The notes under the pieces are model-generated. The model did no database searches. It was not told where the DNA came from and was given only the letters and a program-made list of their open reading frames with translations. A stretch of DNA of 64,000 nt from Mycobacterium terramassiliense (GTDB lineage Bacteria; Actinomycetota; Actinomycetes; Mycobacteriales; Mycobacteriaceae). A program made the translations under genes and the position numbers. Shown in pieces: positions 46,398 to 57,781 of this stretch. Location: contig NZ_LT717700.1 in the NCBI RefSeq assembly GCF_900157385.1, positions 609,818-673,817 on the forward strand. The letters run 5' to 3'. Position 1 is the stretch's first letter. Each line of letters begins with the position of its first letter.

Positions 46398-47738
46398 TCA
46401 TCGCCCCGCCTGCGGAAGCTGGTCGGCGGCGATCTGGCACGGCGTCGACGCCTCGGTTGCCGGGGGCGGCGGCTCGGCAACCGGGGCCGGAGACTCGGCA
46501 ACGGGGGCCGGAGCCTCGGCAACCGGCGCGGGCGGATCGGCCCGTGCGCCCGGCGCATCGACCGGTAGTGCCTCGTCGGCGGGCTTGGCCGCCGCGGTGT
46601 CCGGCACCTTCTCGGCCTCTTTGACCCCTTCCGGCCCGTGGGGTTGGTCCTCGGCGTCCTCGACGTCCTCGGCGTCCTCGACGTCATGGGGCTGGAACGG
46701 GTCCCCGTCGCCGAGGGCATCGGCGGTGTCGGCCGGGGCTACCGCCGAAGCCAGCAGGGAACCCATCGCCTCGACGATCCGGTTGGCGAGCCCGCCCAGA
46801 CCGCCGAGGCCGCCGCCCCCTTCGCCCGCGGGCACGGCGGAGGCGCTCCCCAGGTCGGGTAGGGGCGGCGGGATCGCCGCAGTCGGCGGCGGGATCGCCG
46901 CAGTCGGCGCCGGGATCGCCGCAGTCGGCGCCGGGATCGCCGGAGGGGGCGCCGCAACGGGGGCCGCCGGCGGCCCGGAAAACGCGGCGGGCGTGACCAC
47001 CGCGGGCGGACCCGGCGGGCTTGCCTGGCGCGGCTGATAGCCGGGCCCGAGATCGCCGGGCACCTCGAAGCGCACCGGGGGCGCGGCGGCCATCCTGTCG
47101 ATGACCATGTCGTAGGACGTGTCCACGCCGTCGACCGTCGACCGCATCGTCGTCAGCCAGTCGTCGCGAATCTCGTTGTCCACGTAGGGCTGTATCTGCT
47201 CGCGGACCAATCCCTCGGCGCTCGCGCGGTCCCCCACCCCGCTGGTGATCGCGGCGGCCGCGGCCAACCACGCCGGTTGCTGCGCCCGCGTGCGATCGTC
47301 GATGGCGATGGCCGCCGCGACTTTCGAATCGACCAGGTACCACAGGTTGTCGCGCAGGGACTCACATCGCTGGGCCGCCGCGCGGACTTCCGAAGCCACC
47401 GCGCTCGCGGCGTCGCAATGACGTTCCAGAAACCGAACCGCGGACTCGCCGCCCGGGCCCGCCCATGCCGCGGCCAGGTCGGCGAGCTGGGCGCGCTGCA
47501 GCCGCAGCGCTTCGGCGACCGCCGCGCCCGCCGCCCGCAGTTCGGTGCAGTCGCGATCGAGCGCGCGAAGGTCGAGGCCCTCTTCGCTGTCGTACCACTC
47601 ACGAATCCGCAAGGGATGCGACGTCATCGCGGGGTACTGGTAGCCGAGCGCGTGGCAGGCCCGCACGTAGGCCTGGGTGTGCTCGACGGCGGCCTGGCCC
47701 TCGGCGAGGCGCTCGGCGACGTCCAGCCGTTCGGCCAC
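46398..47738 (-). CDS. Ala/Pro-rich ESX-associated protein (Rv3439c type)
   Basis: A 446-residue protein. The N-terminal 220 residues are helical and WXG/PE-like in flavour (LRLQRAQLADLAAAWAGPGGES… with a Trp-x-Gly turn). The middle is Pro/Ala-rich with a 7-residue repeat (AIPAPTA/AIPPPTA; 21-bp DNA repeat, 46864-46944). A Gly-rich part (GGGGLGGLGGLANRI) follows, then acidic and PAPVAE-type repeats to the end. It sits 2 bp after the EspC-like gene 47741-48028 (GTG 47738), so they form a pair, possibly substrates or partners of the nearby ESX-4 system. The function is unknown. Confidence 0.8.
   Translation of the reverse strand: MAERLDVAERLAEGQAAVEHTQAYVRACHALGYQYPAMTSHPLRIREWYDSEEGLDLRALDRDCTELRAAGAAVAEALRLQRAQLADLAAAWAGPGGESAVRFLERHCDAASAVASEVRAAAQRCESLRDNLWYLVDSKVAAAIAIDDRTRAQQPAWLAAAAAITSGVGDRASAEGLVREQIQPYVDNEIRDDWLTTMRSTVDGVDTSYDMVIDRMAAAPPVRFEVPGDLGPGYQPRQASPPGPPAVVTPAAFSGPPAAPVAAPPPAIPAPTAAIPAPTAAIPPPTAAIPPPLPDLGSASAVPAGEGGGGLGGLGGLANRIVEAMGSLLASAVAPADTADALGDGDPFQPHDVEDAEDVEDAEDQPHGPEGVKEAEKVPDTAAAKPADEALPVDAPGARADPPAPVAEAPAPVAESPAPVAEPPPPATEASTPCQIAADQLPQAGR
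46864..46944. repeat. 21-bp tandem repeat within the Rv3439c-type gene
   Basis: Three full copies and most of a fourth of GGCGSCGGGATCGCCGCAGTC (S is G or C) encode AIPPPTA/AIPAPTA. In-frame copy-number change would alter only the Pro-rich linker. Confidence 0.85.
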
Positions 47739-47740
47739 GG

Positions 47741-48028
47741 TCAGGCGATCCGCGCCGCGGCGTACAGTTCGGCGTCGGCGTAGCGGTCGGCGCCGGCGCG
47801 CAGGGCGGCCGCGGTGTCGGTGGCCGCCCGCGACCACCGCGTCACCTCGGCCGTCAGTCGCTCCAGCTGGACGCGCAGGGCGTCGCCGCGAGCGGTGTGC
47901 GCCCGGCCCGCGCTGGCCCCACCGAAAGCCAACCGCGCCAAGTGATCTCCCACGACACGGTCAAGGAGTTCGGCGGCCGCGCCCAGCTGGTCGGCGACCC
48001 TGTGTACCCCCGCGCTATCGAGTCTCAT
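47741..48028 (-). CDS. EspC-like type VII secretion-associated protein (Rv3440c type)
   Basis: A 95-residue helical-hairpin protein of the EspC/DUF2580 kind: two long helices (SAGVHRVADQLGAAAELLDRVV… and …LERLTAEVTRWSRAATDTAAALRAGADRY). After the second helix it has YADAE, matching the YxxxD/E secretion signal of ESX substrates. It is paired with the larger Rv3439c-type gene, like EspA/EspC or PE/PPE pairs. Secretion by ESX-4 is inferred from position only. Confidence 0.75.
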   Translation of the reverse strand: MRLDSAGVHRVADQLGAAAELLDRVVGDHLARLAFGGASAGRAHTARGDALRVQLERLTAEVTRWSRAATDTAAALRAGADRYADAELYAAARIA

Positions 48029-48075
48029 GCCTAATCCGACGCCGGGCTCCGCGTCGCGGTTCCCGCACCGGTGGA

Positions 48076-49413
48076 TCAGCGCGCGGCGCTCACCGCTTCG
48101 GCGACCGCGGTGGCCACGCGTTGCGCCGTGCCCTCCTCGGGCGCCTCCACCATGACCCGGATCATCGGCTCGGTTCCGGAGGGGCGCAACAGGATTCGGC
48201 CGGTGTCGCCCAGTTCGGCCTCGGCCTTTTCGACGGCGCTCTGCACCGAGGGCGCCGCGGCGGCGGTGGCCTTGTCGGCGACCTTGACGTTGATGAGCAC
48301 CTGTGGCAGCGACCGCATCACCGAGGCGAGGTCGGCCAGCGACGCGCCGGTCTGCACCATGCGCGTCATCAGCCGCAGCCCGGTGACGATGCCGTCGCCG
48401 GTGGAGCCGACCGCGGGCATCACGATGTGGCCGGACTGCTCGCCGCCGAGGCTGTAGTCGCCGGCGCGCAGCTCCTCCAGGACGTAGCGGTCGCCGACGC
48501 CGGTGGTGCGCACCGCGATGCCGGCCGAGCGCATCGCAAGGTGCAGCCCGAGGTTGCTCATCACGGTGGTCACCAGCGTGTCGGAGGCCAGTTCGCCGGC
48601 GTCGCGCATCGCCAGCGCGAGCACCACCATGATGTGGTCGCCGTCGACGAGGTCACCGTTGGCGTCGATGGCCAGGCAGCGGTCGGCGTCGCCGTCGTGT
48701 GCCAGGCCCAGGTCGGCCCGGTGCTCGATGACCGCCGCCTTGAGCGAGTCCAGGTGGGTCGAGCCGCAGCCGTCGTTGATGTTGAGCCCGTTGGGGTCGG
48801 CGTTGATCGCGATCACCCGGGCGCCCGCGGCGCGGTAGGCGCGCGGGGCCACCGACGACGCGGCGCCGTGGGCGCAGTCGACCACGACGGTGAGGCCGTC
48901 CAGGCGCAGCGTGCAGGTCTTGGACAGGTGGCGCAGGTAGCGGTCGGCGGCGTCCTCGGCGTCGATGCGGCGACCGATCCCGGCCCCGACCGGGCGCAAC
49001 CCGGGTCCGGCCGCGACCAGCTCCTCGATCTGATCCTCGGTGTCGTCGTCCAGCTTGTGGCCACCGGGGCCGAAGATCTTGATGCCGTTGTCGGGCATCG
49101 GGTTGTGCGACGCCGAGATCATCACCCCGAAGTCGGCGTCGTACGCGCCGGTCAGGTACGCCACCGCGGGGGTGGGCAGCACCCCGACCCGCAGCGCGTC
49201 GACGCCCTGGCTGGTCAGCCCGGCGATCACGGCGGCCTCCAGCATTTCGCCGCTGGCCCGCGGGTCGCGACCGATCACGGCGACCCGCCGGCCGGGCCCG
49301 TCCGAACTCGCCAGGTGCCGGGCCGCCGCGGCGCCCAGGGCCAGCGCCAGCTCGGCGGTCAACTCGCGATTGGCGACCCCGCGGACACCGTCGGTGCCGA
49401 ATAGTCGACCCAT
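48076..49413 (-). CDS. glmM: Phosphoglucosamine mutase
   Basis: A 445-residue alpha-D-phosphohexomutase converting glucosamine 6-phosphate to glucosamine 1-phosphate, the step after GlmS. The phosphoserine loop is [13 protein letters not shown] (Ser about 102), metal loop DGDADRC, sugar loop GGEQSGH, and a C-terminal phosphate-binding [14 protein letters not shown]. The ATG is at 49413. It follows rpsI-rplM on the same strand after a 138-bp gap. Confidence 0.96.
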   Translation of the reverse strand: MGRLFGTDGVRGVANRELTAELALALGAAAARHLASSDGPGRRVAVIGRDPRASGEMLEAAVIAGLTSQGVDALRVGVLPTPAVAYLTGAYDADFGVMISASHNPMPDNGIKIFGPGGHKLDDDTEDQIEELVAAGPGLRPVGAGIGRRIDAEDAADRYLRHLSKTCTLRLDGLTVVVDCAHGAASSVAPRAYRAAGARVIAINADPNGLNINDGCGSTHLDSLKAAVIEHRADLGLAHDGDADRCLAIDANGDLVDGDHIMVVLALAMRDAGELASDTLVTTVMSNLGLHLAMRSAGIAVRTTGVGDRYVLEELRAGDYSLGGEQSGHIVMPAVGSTGDGIVTGLRLMTRMVQTGASLADLASVMRSLPQVLINVKVADKATAAAAPSVQSAVEKAEAELGDTGRILLRPSGTEPMIRVMVEAPEEGTAQRVATAVAEAVSAAR

Positions 49414-49551
49414 GCGCTAAAACCTCTCACAATTGCCGGTCGTTCACCTAACGTGCCCGTTCTTTTCTGACCGAAAACGCACGTCTGGGTGCGCAGACAC
49501 GCCGCACACCCGTGCAAAAGTTGCCAAGTTGCGGCCAGAAAGGGACGCGGA

Positions 49552-50076
49552 TCAGCGCTTGCTGTACTGGGGCGCCTTGCGCGCCTTCTTCAGCCCGTAC
49601 TTCTTGCGCTCGGTGGCACGCGGGTCACGCGTGAGGAAGCCGGCCTTCTTCAGGGCGGGCCGGTCGTCCGGCGAGGCCACGATCAGCGCCCGGGCGATGC
49701 CCAGGCGCAGCGCGCCGGCCTGACCCGACGGGCCGCCGCCGTGCAGCAGGGCGAAGACGTCGAAGCTTTCCACCCGGTCGACGGTCACCAGCGGGGCCTT
49801 GATCAGCTGCTGGTGCACCTTGTTGGGGAAGTAGTCCTCCAGGCTGCGGCCGTTGAGGTCGAACTTGCCGGTGCCGGGCACCAGGCGCACCCGCACCACG
49901 GCCTCCTTGCGGCGGCCGACGGTCTGGATGGGCCGCTCGAAGACGAACGCCTCGGCGGGCCGGGCGGGTGCAGCCTCAGTGGTGGTCTCCGCGGTCTCCG
50001 GCGCCTCCGGGGTCGCTGTGGCCTCTGTGGTCTCTGTGGTCTCTAAGGCCTCGGAGGCCTCGGTTGTTTCGGTCAC
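49552..50076 (-). CDS. rpsI: 30S ribosomal protein S9 with a low-complexity N-terminal extension
   Basis: uS9, 174 residues. The conserved ribosomal part starts near residue 45 ([19 protein letters not shown]) and ends in the tRNA-contacting tail [12 protein letters not shown]. The first 40 residues are almost only Thr, Glu, Ala and Pro ([26 protein letters not shown]…), about 20 longer than I recall for M. tuberculosis S9. GTG 50076 overlaps the rplM stop (GTGA). Confidence 0.96.
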   Translation of the reverse strand: MTETTEASEALETTETTEATATPEAPETAETTTEAAPARPAEAFVFERPIQTVGRRKEAVVRVRLVPGTGKFDLNGRSLEDYFPNKVHQQLIKAPLVTVDRVESFDVFALLHGGGPSGQAGALRLGIARALIVASPDDRPALKKAGFLTRDPRATERKKYGLKKARKAPQYSKR

Positions 50077-50516
50077 TGGGCCACCTGCTTGATCTCGTAC
50101 GGAACCGGCTGCTGAGCGGTGTGGGGATGCTCCGGGCCGGCGTAGACGCGGAGCTTGCGCTGGATCTGACGGCTGAGCTTGTTCTTGGGCAGCATGCCGA
50201 CGATCGCCTTCTCGACGACGCGGGTCGGGTGCTTTTCCAGCAGCTCGCCGGTCGTGCGCGAGTGCAGGCCGCCGGGGTACCCCGAGTGGCGGTAGGCCAG
50301 CTTCTGCTGCAGCTTGTCGCCGGACAGGGCGACCTTCTCGGCGTTGATCACGATGACGAAATCACCGCCGTCGACATTGGGCGCGAACGTCGGCTTGTGC
50401 TTGCCGCGCAACAGGTTGGCTGCTGCGACGGCAAGGCGGCCAAGCACCACGTCCGTGGCGTCGATGACATACCACGACCGCGTGGTGTCACCCGCCTTTG
50501 GCGCGTAGGTGGGCAC
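50073..50516 (-). CDS. rplM: 50S ribosomal protein L13
   Basis: uL13, 147 residues, first gene of the rplM-rpsI operon. The sequence [19 protein letters not shown]…VLGRLA is that of mycobacterial L13. GTG 50516 gives the same length as M. tuberculosis; a GTG four codons earlier (50528) is possible. The leader upstream contains no clear autoregulatory structure; a strong terminator of the ESX-4 genes stands about 185 bp before it. Confidence 0.96.
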   Translation of the reverse strand: MPTYAPKAGDTTRSWYVIDATDVVLGRLAVAAANLLRGKHKPTFAPNVDGGDFVIVINAEKVALSGDKLQQKLAYRHSGYPGGLHSRTTGELLEKHPTRVVEKAIVGMLPKNKLSRQIQRKLRVYAGPEHPHTAQQPVPYEIKQVAQ

Positions 50517-50700
50517 AGCGCTTACCACTCTTTCTCTGCGAGCCCCGTTCTCGAGGCTATGGATCCCGGGTCGAGCCGGGTGCCGGTCAGGCGTTCGCGG
50601 TGGGGGTTTGATCTCGGCGACCGACATTGACCCGAGGCCCCGGCGTACCGCACGCCAACCGAGCAGCATACCGATGCGCATCCCCGCAGGTCAAAATGAC

Positions 50701-50739
50701 TGTGTGGTCCCGGCGGCTCTCCACCGCCGGGACCACACA
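50701..50739 (-). terminator. Perfect 16-bp hairpin terminator of the ESX-4 minus-strand operon
   Basis: TGTGTGGTCCCGGCGG (50701-50716), loop CTCTCCA, and CCGCCGGGACCACACA (50724-50739) pair without a mismatch. It lies 14 bp after the esxT stop and upstream of rplM, so it insulates the ribosomal operon from ESX-4 transcription. Confidence 0.85.
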
Positions 50740-50753
50740 GGGGCCAGAAGCAA

Positions 50754-51050
50754 TTAGCTTGCCCAGACGCCGGCGGCCCGGCGGTCGGCGGTCGCCATCT
50801 CCTCCGCGCCGTCGCGGACCGCATTTCCCAGGTCGACCAGGATCTCGTTCAACGCCGTGGCCGCCTGGTGCCACTTCAGCTGCTCCACCTGATACGCGGC
50901 GGCCGCCTCGCGGGTCCACAGCTCTCGCAACGGGGCAATCTGCGAGCGCAACTCGTCCAGCGCGGCGTTGAAACGGGCAGCCGTCGCATGGATTTCCTGG
51001 CGGATCGAGTATTCGATTTCGCCGAAGTTGTAGGACAGGGCCTGATCCAC
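50754..51050 (-). CDS. esxT: WXG100-family ESX-4 substrate EsxT
   Basis: A 98-residue helical-hairpin protein, matching Rv3444c. The turn between the helices reads LWTREAAAAY, so the usual W-x-G is W-T-R, as in the M. tuberculosis protein. It should pair with EsxU, encoded 11 bp upstream, as a heterodimer exported by ESX-4. GTG 51050 is preceded by a GGGGGA sequence. Confidence 0.92.
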   Translation of the reverse strand: MDQALSYNFGEIEYSIRQEIHATAARFNAALDELRSQIAPLRELWTREAAAAYQVEQLKWHQAATALNEILVDLGNAVRDGAEEMATADRRAAGVWAS

Positions 51051-51061
51051 AGTCGATCCCC

Positions 51062-51373
51062 CTAGAGGCTTCCGCCGGCGGCGGCGATGCGGTGGGCGTG
51101 GTTCTCGCCGGCCTCCAGCAGCACGGCCTCGTTCTGCCGGATCGTCTCCGCGATCGTGTGCAGGACGTGGAAGAGCCGCGTCGACTCGGCATTCCAGCGA
51201 TCCACCACGTCTTTGAACCGCGCGGCCGCGAGACCACCCCACACAGAGTGCGGCACCGTGTTCATGCGGCCGATGAAGGCCTGCAGCATCGCCCGGATCT
51301 CGTCGTTGCGCGCGTCCGTCGTCGCCGCGACCGAGCGCATGAGGCCGAAGTCGGTGCTCAATGTGTTCGCCAT
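51062..51373 (-). CDS. esxU: WXG100-family ESX-4 substrate EsxU
   Basis: A 103-residue partner of EsxT (Rv3445c type) with a proper WGG turn ([11 protein letters not shown]) between two helices and a C-terminal helix ([23 protein letters not shown]). The ATG at 51373 is chosen over longer frames because it gives a usual-length N-terminal helix. It lies between the Rv3446c-type gene and esxT in one operon. Confidence 0.9.
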   Translation of the reverse strand: MANTLSTDFGLMRSVAATTDARNDEIRAMLQAFIGRMNTVPHSVWGGLAAARFKDVVDRWNAESTRLFHVLHTIAETIRQNEAVLLEAGENHAHRIAAAGGSL

Positions 51374-51422
51374 ATCAGATTGGACCGCACCAGACGGCAT
51401 TCGGTTCCGTCCGCTTCTCGGC

Positions 51423-52664
51423 TCAACCGATCGCGTGGGCGGACCGCACCGCCTGTTCGCACGGCCCGCGGACGGCCCCCTCGTCCGCGGGACGGCTCTG
51501 GCATCCGACGCTGATCCGGACCGGCCCGTCCAGCAGCACGGTCCATCGCACGTGGTGTGTGGCGCGCACTTCCCGGTAGGTGACCGCCGGGCGGCCCACG
51601 CTGCTTCCCGAGGGGTTGAAGTCGACGAACACCCCGGTGGGCTCCGCGTCTATCGCGCGTTTCAAACGCTCGGCGGTGCCGCTCAGCGTTTCGCCGGGCA
51701 CCGGCGACTGCGTAACGTGCAACGCCACTTCGGGATCCGACGGGGACGTGACCTGGACCCGGGCTGAGCCGGGCCCGGTGATCACCCGCTGCGTGGACCA
51801 GTCCGCGGGCACCGCGAGCGCCACGCGGCCCTCGACCAGAAACGTCGCCGGCGCCACCGGCACCGTGGCCGACGGCGATAGGCCCTGGGCACCGCGCGGC
51901 GCCCCACCCGAGATCGCCAGCGGCAAGGCCGTGAGCACCAGGGCGGCCGCCGCAAGCCCGCCGGCCGTCCGCGCGCGGGATCGAACATCACCTGCGCGGA
52001 CCGCCGATTCGCGCACGTCCGGCAGCGACGCCGACTGCGCCAACCGTGCCAGCCGGGTGTCTCCGATCTCGACCGCCACGCGGCCGCTCTCGCGTACGGC
52101 GGCACCGATCGATGCCGCAAGGGCCGGCGCGCCGGTCACCGTGCCGGGCGCGTCGATCAGGATCACCGCGCCAGTCGTGCCGGCGACGACCGTGGCGACC
52201 TCCTCGGCAACCGAATGCGCTTCCGAAGCGCGCGGTACCGCGGCGACCTCGGCCCCGCTGATCGCCACGAGGCGCTCGGCGATCTCCACCACCACGGTTG
52301 CCCCAGCGTCGGTTCGGGCCTCGGGTCGCCGCGCCAGCAGCCACGACCTGGGGCGGACCAGCGCGTCCTCCCCGAAGGCCTTGGCGGCGCGGGTCACCCG
52401 GTCGACGCGCGCCGCCGGCCACCACGACGGATGCAGGACGAGCAGGCCGGCGCAGTCGGCGCATTTCACCGACCGCAGCGCGGCGCGCCACAGGGAATCG
52501 ACGTCGACCGGGCGGCACTCGACCAGCGCCACCCGATCGTCTACGGCGGCCAATGCCTCCCGCACGATCTCGCCGTCATCGTCATCGGCGGACTCGCCTG
52601 TCCCACAACACAATCGGCGGATCGTGCCCGGCCCGGCCTCAATGACCGCCCGATGGCGTGTCAC
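51423..52664 (-). CDS. Type VII secretion-associated membrane protein (Rv3446c type)
   Basis: A 413-residue conserved ESX-4 component. The N-terminal cytoplasmic half (about 1-225) has an actin-like/ASKHA flavour in its Ala/Val-rich strands; a transmembrane helix follows ([19 protein letters not shown]), then an outer domain of about 160 residues ([15 protein letters not shown]…[14 protein letters not shown]). Its role in the machine is unknown. GTG 52664 overlaps the eccC4 stop (GTGA). Confidence 0.88.
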   Translation of the reverse strand: MTRHRAVIEAGPGTIRRLCCGTGESADDDDGEIVREALAAVDDRVALVECRPVDVDSLWRAALRSVKCADCAGLLVLHPSWWPAARVDRVTRAAKAFGEDALVRPRSWLLARRPEARTDAGATVVVEIAERLVAISGAEVAAVPRASEAHSVAEEVATVVAGTTGAVILIDAPGTVTGAPALAASIGAAVRESGRVAVEIGDTRLARLAQSASLPDVRESAVRAGDVRSRARTAGGLAAAALVLTALPLAISGGAPRGAQGLSPSATVPVAPATFLVEGRVALAVPADWSTQRVITGPGSARVQVTSPSDPEVALHVTQSPVPGETLSGTAERLKRAIDAEPTGVFVDFNPSGSSVGRPAVTYREVRATHHVRWTVLLDGPVRISVGCQSRPADEGAVRGPCEQAVRSAHAIG

Positions 52665-55600
52665 GGGGGCGGGCTCCAGGCCACGTGCACGAGCTGTCCG
52701 TCACCGGCGCCGGTGCTCAGAACACCACGTCCGGCCGGCATCGGCTGCGCGCGCCCGAAACCAAACGAGGCGCCGTCGTCCGGGCGCCTGCTCATCATCA
52801 GCGTCATGCAGCCGAGGTCGCGCAACCCCGCCAACAATGGCTCGAACAGCGCGCGCTCGACACCGCCGCTGCGCCGCGTCAGCACCACGTGCAATCCCAG
52901 ATCCCGCGCGTACGGCAAATATTCGACGATGGCCCCGAGCGGGTTGCCCGCCGAGGTTGCCACCAGGTCGTAGTCATCCACCAGGACGTAGAGGTCCGGC
53001 CCGGACCACCACGATCCGGCGCGCAGCTGCGCCTGGCCGACGTCCGGCGGCGGCATCCGGCGCCGCAGCGTTTCGAGCAGACCCGGCAGCAGCCCGCCCA
53101 GCGCGGCCGAGGACATGGCGTAGCCGCCGAGGTGTTCCGAGTCGACGACGCCCAACAGGGTGCGGCGGAAATCGACGATCAGCAGCTGGGCTTCCGCGGC
53201 GGTCTTGGTCCGAACGATCTCGCGACACAGGGTCCGCATCGTGGCCGTCTTCCCACACCCGTTGTCCCCAATGATCAACAGGTGCGAACGTTGACCGAAA
53301 TCCAATGGGACCGGGGCTAATCGGCGCTCCTGGACGCCGAGCAGGATCCGCGCCGCGAGCTGCGGACCCGCCCGCTGGACGACGACGTCGTGGTCGACAT
53401 GCGGGGGGAGCAAAGGTATCGGCGGCGCGGCCTTTCCGCCGTGACAGATCCGCTCGGTGGGCAACGCGATGACCATGTGCAGGCCCTCGCGGGACAGCCC
53501 GCGGCCCGGACGGTCGAGGGGTACCTGCTGCGCCCGCCTGCGGTCGATCTCGGAATCCGCGGGATCGCCCAGCCGCAACTCGACGCGGGTGCCGATCTGA
53601 TCACGGAGTGAGGGCCTGATCTCGGCCCAACGCGATGCCGACAACGCCACGTGCACACCGAACGAAAGCCCCTGTGCCGCAAGAGCGGCGATCGGCGCCT
53701 CGAGTTCCTCGAAGTCCTGCCGCAGGCTCGCCCATCCGTCGACGACGAGGAAGACGTCGGGGAAAGGATCGCTGTCCGGCGCCGCGCGGCCTTGACGGTG
53801 CTCCCGCTGGCGGACAATGGATTCCAACTCCGCGACGACGCGCCGGGCCAGCTCCGGATCGGCCCGTCCGGCGACGGCGCCCACATGCGGCCAGGCGCGC
53901 ACCGAGCCCAGCGCTCCGCCACCGAAGTCCAGGCAGTAAAACCGCACCCGCCCCGGGCCGTGGGTGGCCGCCAGCGCCGTGATGAGTGTGCGCAGTGCCG
54001 TCGACTTGCCCGATCGGGGCGCCCCCACGATCGCCACGTTGCCCGCGGCTCCCGACAGCTCCACCATCAGAGGCGTGCGGCACTGCTCGAAGGGCCGGTC
54101 GACAATGCCGATCGGTGCGGTGAGGCCGCCCGTCGCCGCTGGGGCGTCGCCCAACAGGGTGTCGAGGGCCGGCGCCGCTCCCAGCGGTGGCAGCCAAACT
54201 TGGTGAGCGGGCGGCCCATGTCCGGTCAGCCGGTCCAGGACGGCTTCCAAGACGGTCCGGGTGGCCGGGTCATCCCGGCCGGACGTGCGCGCCACCGCGC
54301 CGGCCGGCCGAGTGCTGAATACCCGCACCGCCGCCGTCGGCGCGGGCGTCTGCGTGGCAGCTGGCGCCCGTCCCGAAACAAAGGAGGCCTGGAAGCGGAT
54401 CGGCTCGCCGCCGCCCGCACGCAGGAACCCCGCGCCGGGCGTGTTCGGCAGTTGGTATGCGTCAAGCGTTCCCAGAAGCGCGCGTGATTCGGCGGCGGAC
54501 AGGGTTTTCAGGCAGACCCGATAGGAGAGGTGGGCGTCCAGGCCGCGCAGCCGGCCCTCATCGAGGCGCTGACTGGCCAGCAGCAGGTGGATGCCCAACG
54601 ACCGGCCGAGCCTGCCGATCGCTACGAACATGTCGGCGAACTCGGGGTGCCGGCTGAGCATTTCGGAGAACTCGTCGACGATGATCAGCAAAGTCGGCAG
54701 GGCGCCCAAGCGGCCGCCGGCCCGGCGCGTGTCTTCGTAGGCCGCGACGCTGGCACACCGCGCCGCTCGCAGCAGCCGTTGCCGACGGTCCATCTCGCCG
54801 GCCAGCGCATCGTGCATGCGCGCCACCAGCGGCGCCTCGTCGGCGAGATTGGTGACGACGGCGGCGACGTGCGGCGCCCGCGCCAAATCGAGAAACGTTG
54901 CGCCCCCTTTGAAGTCGATGAGCAGCAGGTTGAGCGCCGCCGGCGAGTTCCGGGCCATCATCCCCAGCGCGATGGTGCGCAGCAGCTCCGACTTGCCCGA
55001 GCCGGTGGCGCCCACACAGAGCCCGTGCGGGCCCAGGCCGTTTTCCGCCGCCTCTTTGATATCGAGTTCCACTGGCGCGCCGTCGAGCGTGATCCCGATG
55101 GGAACTCGCAGCCGATCGCGGTGATCTTGGCTGCGCCACAACGCCGCCGGATCGAAATCGGTGAGATCGCCGAGCCCCGCCGAGTCCCGCCCAAGGCCGT
55201 GCGGCGCTGACCCGATCCGATACCCCGCGAGCCGGCGGGCGCACGTCAGCGTGTCCACCATGTCCATCCGGTCCGGACAGTGCAGCGGTTCGGCCTCGTC
55301 GCCGCGTCGGATCGTCAGCGGCATGCCGTCGCCGCCAGCACCGACCTCGAGCAGGGTGGCACCCGTGATCGCGCCGGGGGTCACAGGCCCACCGAGGTCC
55401 GCGACGACGATCGCGTGGGGCCCCACGTCGGCGAGGGCGCGCCGGACCTCCGCCGGACTTCGATACACCATCCGGGCGGAACCCACCGCGTCCGTGGCGG
55501 CCGGATGTTGATTGTGCGGCAACCACTTCAGCCAGTCCCAGTGCTCTCGATTCGCGTCGCCTACCGCCCCGACGATCAGCAATTGATCCGGCGGGTGCAG

Positions 55601-56299
55601 GACGGCGAGCTGGCAGATCATCGCACGCAACAGTGCGCGCACCGAGGTCGCATCGCCGTCGATCGTGACCGTTCCGCCGCTGGGCAGGCCGATTGCGACG
55701 GGCGCGTCCGCCACCGTCGAATGCGCTCGGAGGAAGCGACTCAGGGCCGTGGCGGCGACGGGATCCGGGGGCTCATGGGACGTGGGCTGCGGGGCGACCA
55801 ACCGGGTGGGCAGCGGCGGGCTTCCGACGCCGACGCGGGCGAGGCAGAAGTCGGGGTCGGACGCGCTGCGCTCCCACATTCGCGCGCCGCCGATCAACGT
55901 CCACAGCGTGTCGGGGTCCGGATGGCTGCGGATCAGCGACCGGCGTTGTGCCACAGCGATTTCGGTTGCGGTGAGGCGGAGCCGGCTCAGGTACCAGAGG
56001 TAGTCTAAGCGGTCGGCGTCGATGCCTCGTCCCTGCCGTTGGCGACGCCCGGCGGCCACCGACACCGCCATGGAAACGAGCGTCATGGCCGGAAATGCCG
56101 CAAGCGCCGGGTTGCGAGTGACCGTCGACCCCGAGTAGAAGGCCGCCGCCATAACGCCGAGGCCCGCCACCGACACCACCACGGGTAGCCATCCCGGTGA
56201 TCGTGGCGGCGGCAGACCTGGCGGCGCGTCGATGACGATATCGACGGGCCCGACCGCCGGCGCCGGCCGCCGCGCCACGGGCACGAAACACTGAGTCAT
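52661..56299 (-). CDS. eccC4: ESX-4 FtsK/SpoIIIE-type ATPase EccC4
   Basis: The 1212-residue motor of the ESX-4 secretion machine. Two transmembrane helices lie at about 38-58 and 67-84. Three ATPase domains follow: Walker A GATGSGKS (430-437) with Walker B IIVDEF (539-544); GAPRSGKST (759-767) with VVDGW; and GDNGCGKT (1011-1018) with VLVDDYD. The second and third Walker B motifs lack the usual glutamate, as is common for these regulatory domains. ATG 56299 has GGGGAGG at 8 nt. It heads the minus-strand operon eccC4-Rv3446c type-esxU-esxT and is divergent from eccD4. Confidence 0.96.
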   Translation of the reverse strand: MTQCFVPVARRPAPAVGPVDIVIDAPPGLPPPRSPGWLPVVVSVAGLGVMAAAFYSGSTVTRNPALAAFPAMTLVSMAVSVAAGRRQRQGRGIDADRLDYLWYLSRLRLTATEIAVAQRRSLIRSHPDPDTLWTLIGGARMWERSASDPDFCLARVGVGSPPLPTRLVAPQPTSHEPPDPVAATALSRFLRAHSTVADAPVAIGLPSGGTVTIDGDATSVRALLRAMICQLAVLHPPDQLLIVGAVGDANREHWDWLKWLPHNQHPAATDAVGSARMVYRSPAEVRRALADVGPHAIVVADLGGPVTPGAITGATLLEVGAGGDGMPLTIRRGDEAEPLHCPDRMDMVDTLTCARRLAGYRIGSAPHGLGRDSAGLGDLTDFDPAALWRSQDHRDRLRVPIGITLDGAPVELDIKEAAENGLGPHGLCVGATGSGKSELLRTIALGMMARNSPAALNLLLIDFKGGATFLDLARAPHVAAVVTNLADEAPLVARMHDALAGEMDRRQRLLRAARCASVAAYEDTRRAGGRLGALPTLLIIVDEFSEMLSRHPEFADMFVAIGRLGRSLGIHLLLASQRLDEGRLRGLDAHLSYRVCLKTLSAAESRALLGTLDAYQLPNTPGAGFLRAGGGEPIRFQASFVSGRAPAATQTPAPTAAVRVFSTRPAGAVARTSGRDDPATRTVLEAVLDRLTGHGPPAHQVWLPPLGAAPALDTLLGDAPAATGGLTAPIGIVDRPFEQCRTPLMVELSGAAGNVAIVGAPRSGKSTALRTLITALAATHGPGRVRFYCLDFGGGALGSVRAWPHVGAVAGRADPELARRVVAELESIVRQREHRQGRAAPDSDPFPDVFLVVDGWASLRQDFEELEAPIAALAAQGLSFGVHVALSASRWAEIRPSLRDQIGTRVELRLGDPADSEIDRRRAQQVPLDRPGRGLSREGLHMVIALPTERICHGGKAAPPIPLLPPHVDHDVVVQRAGPQLAARILLGVQERRLAPVPLDFGQRSHLLIIGDNGCGKTATMRTLCREIVRTKTAAEAQLLIVDFRRTLLGVVDSEHLGGYAMSSAALGGLLPGLLETLRRRMPPPDVGQAQLRAGSWWSGPDLYVLVDDYDLVATSAGNPLGAIVEYLPYARDLGLHVVLTRRSGGVERALFEPLLAGLRDLGCMTLMMSRRPDDGASFGFGRAQPMPAGRGVLSTGAGDGQLVHVAWSPPP

Positions 56300-56428
56300 C
56301 GCGGCACCTCCCCACCGTTGGGGCGACGGTATGCAGTACCCGAAATCGGCTGCAAGTCGGCTGTGGATAGCCGGATCCCGCGCGACGGGGAAACCGGTTA
56401 CCGTGCCATCCGACGGAAGGAGGCATCG

Positions 56429-57781
56429 TTGCCGGGGACCGATCGGGGGCTGCGCCGGGTGTCGGTCCACGCCGGCACCGCCGCCGTCGACGTGGCCCTG
56501 CCCGCGGGCGTGCCGGTCGCCGTCCTCGTGCCGTCGATCATCGACCTCCTCGACGGGCGCGGCGACTCCGGTTCGGACGGGTCTGAGGCGAGGCGTTACC
56601 GATTGGCCCGGCCCGGCGCGGCCGCGCTGAGCGCATCGGCGACGTTGGCGCAGCACGGCATCCGAGACGGTGAGGTGCTGGTTCTGACCGAGTGCGCCAC
56701 GCCGCCGCCCGCTCCGCGTTACGAGGACGTGGCGGAGGCGGTGGCTGCGCTGCGGGACTCAACGGCCCACCCTCAGAGCGGCTTGCGGCCCGCGCCCCGC
56801 CTGACCGGCGCGATCGCGGCGGGCGTGCTGACCGGTATCGGCGGGCTGACGCTCGTCCGAAACGCGTTCACCGCCAACGCCACCGGCGCCGCCGTCGGCG
56901 TCACGGTGTCCGCCGGTCTGGTGGCCCTCCTCTGTGCGGGGGTTGCGCACCGCACGTATGGGGATGCGTTGGCCGGGCTCACGCTGAGCCTGATCGCCAC
57001 CGCTTTCAGCGCGGTCGCCGGCTACCTCGCGGTGCCCGGTGTCCCCGGTCTTCCCAACGTGGTGCTGGGGGCGATGTCGGCGGCGGTGACCTCGGTCCTG
57101 GCGCTGCGCGTATCTGGCTGCGGCGCGGTCACCTTGATCGCCCTCGGGTGCGTCGCGACGCTCGTGGCGGCCGCGGCATTTGTCGGTGTGATCACCGCCG
57201 CACCGCCGCAGGCCGTCGGCTCGGTATCCGCGCTCGTGTGCCTCGGCCTGCTCGGCGTGGCGGCGCGGTTATCGCTCGCGCTGGCAAGGCTAGCGCCGCA
57301 GCCGCCACCCGCACCGGACCTGGACGCCAGGGCGATCCGCGCCTACACATGGTTGACCAGCCTGCTCGTCGCGTTCGGGTGCGGGGCCTCGGTGGGCGCC
57401 GCCGTGACCGTGCTCGCGGGCGCGCCGGGGCCGGCCCGCATTGCTTTCGGCGCGCTCGCGGGCGCGTTGCTGATCCTGCGCGCTCGTCGCGGCGACGGCA
57501 GGGTCGGTCCGGTGTTCGCCGCGTGCGGAACCGCGATTATCGCAACGACTTTCGCCGCCTTCGCCGTCGCCGTTCCAAGCGGGGCATCGACGGCGACGAT
57601 CACGGCAGCGCTGGCCGGCGCGGCGATGTGCTTGGGCTTCGCTGCGTCGGCGGCGTCGCCGTCACCTGTGCTGCGCCGCGTCGTCGACGTGCTGGAGGGT
57701 GCGGCCCTGGTCGCGTTGGCGCCCATCACGTGCTGGGTGTGCGGCCTCTACGGGGCCGCCCGCGGCTTGAACCTCACGTGA
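56429..57781 (+). CDS. eccD4: ESX-4 membrane channel protein EccD4
   Basis: A 450-residue protein: a ubiquitin-like cytoplasmic domain (about 1-90, [29 protein letters not shown]) and eleven hydrophobic helices that line the ESX membrane complex. The start is TTG 56429, preceded by the strong GGAAGGAGG at 6 nt, and aligns with M. tuberculosis EccD4. The stop overlaps the mycP4 start as GTGA (57778-57781). Confidence 0.95.
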   Translation: MPGTDRGLRRVSVHAGTAAVDVALPAGVPVAVLVPSIIDLLDGRGDSGSDGSEARRYRLARPGAAALSASATLAQHGIRDGEVLVLTECATPPPAPRYEDVAEAVAALRDSTAHPQSGLRPAPRLTGAIAAGVLTGIGGLTLVRNAFTANATGAAVGVTVSAGLVALLCAGVAHRTYGDALAGLTLSLIATAFSAVAGYLAVPGVPGLPNVVLGAMSAAVTSVLALRVSGCGAVTLIALGCVATLVAAAAFVGVITAAPPQAVGSVSALVCLGLLGVAARLSLALARLAPQPPPAPDLDARAIRAYTWLTSLLVAFGCGASVGAAVTVLAGAPGPARIAFGALAGALLILRARRGDGRVGPVFAACGTAIIATTFAAFAVAVPSGASTATITAALAGAAMCLGFAASAASPSPVLRRVVDVLEGAALVALAPITCWVCGLYGAARGLNLT

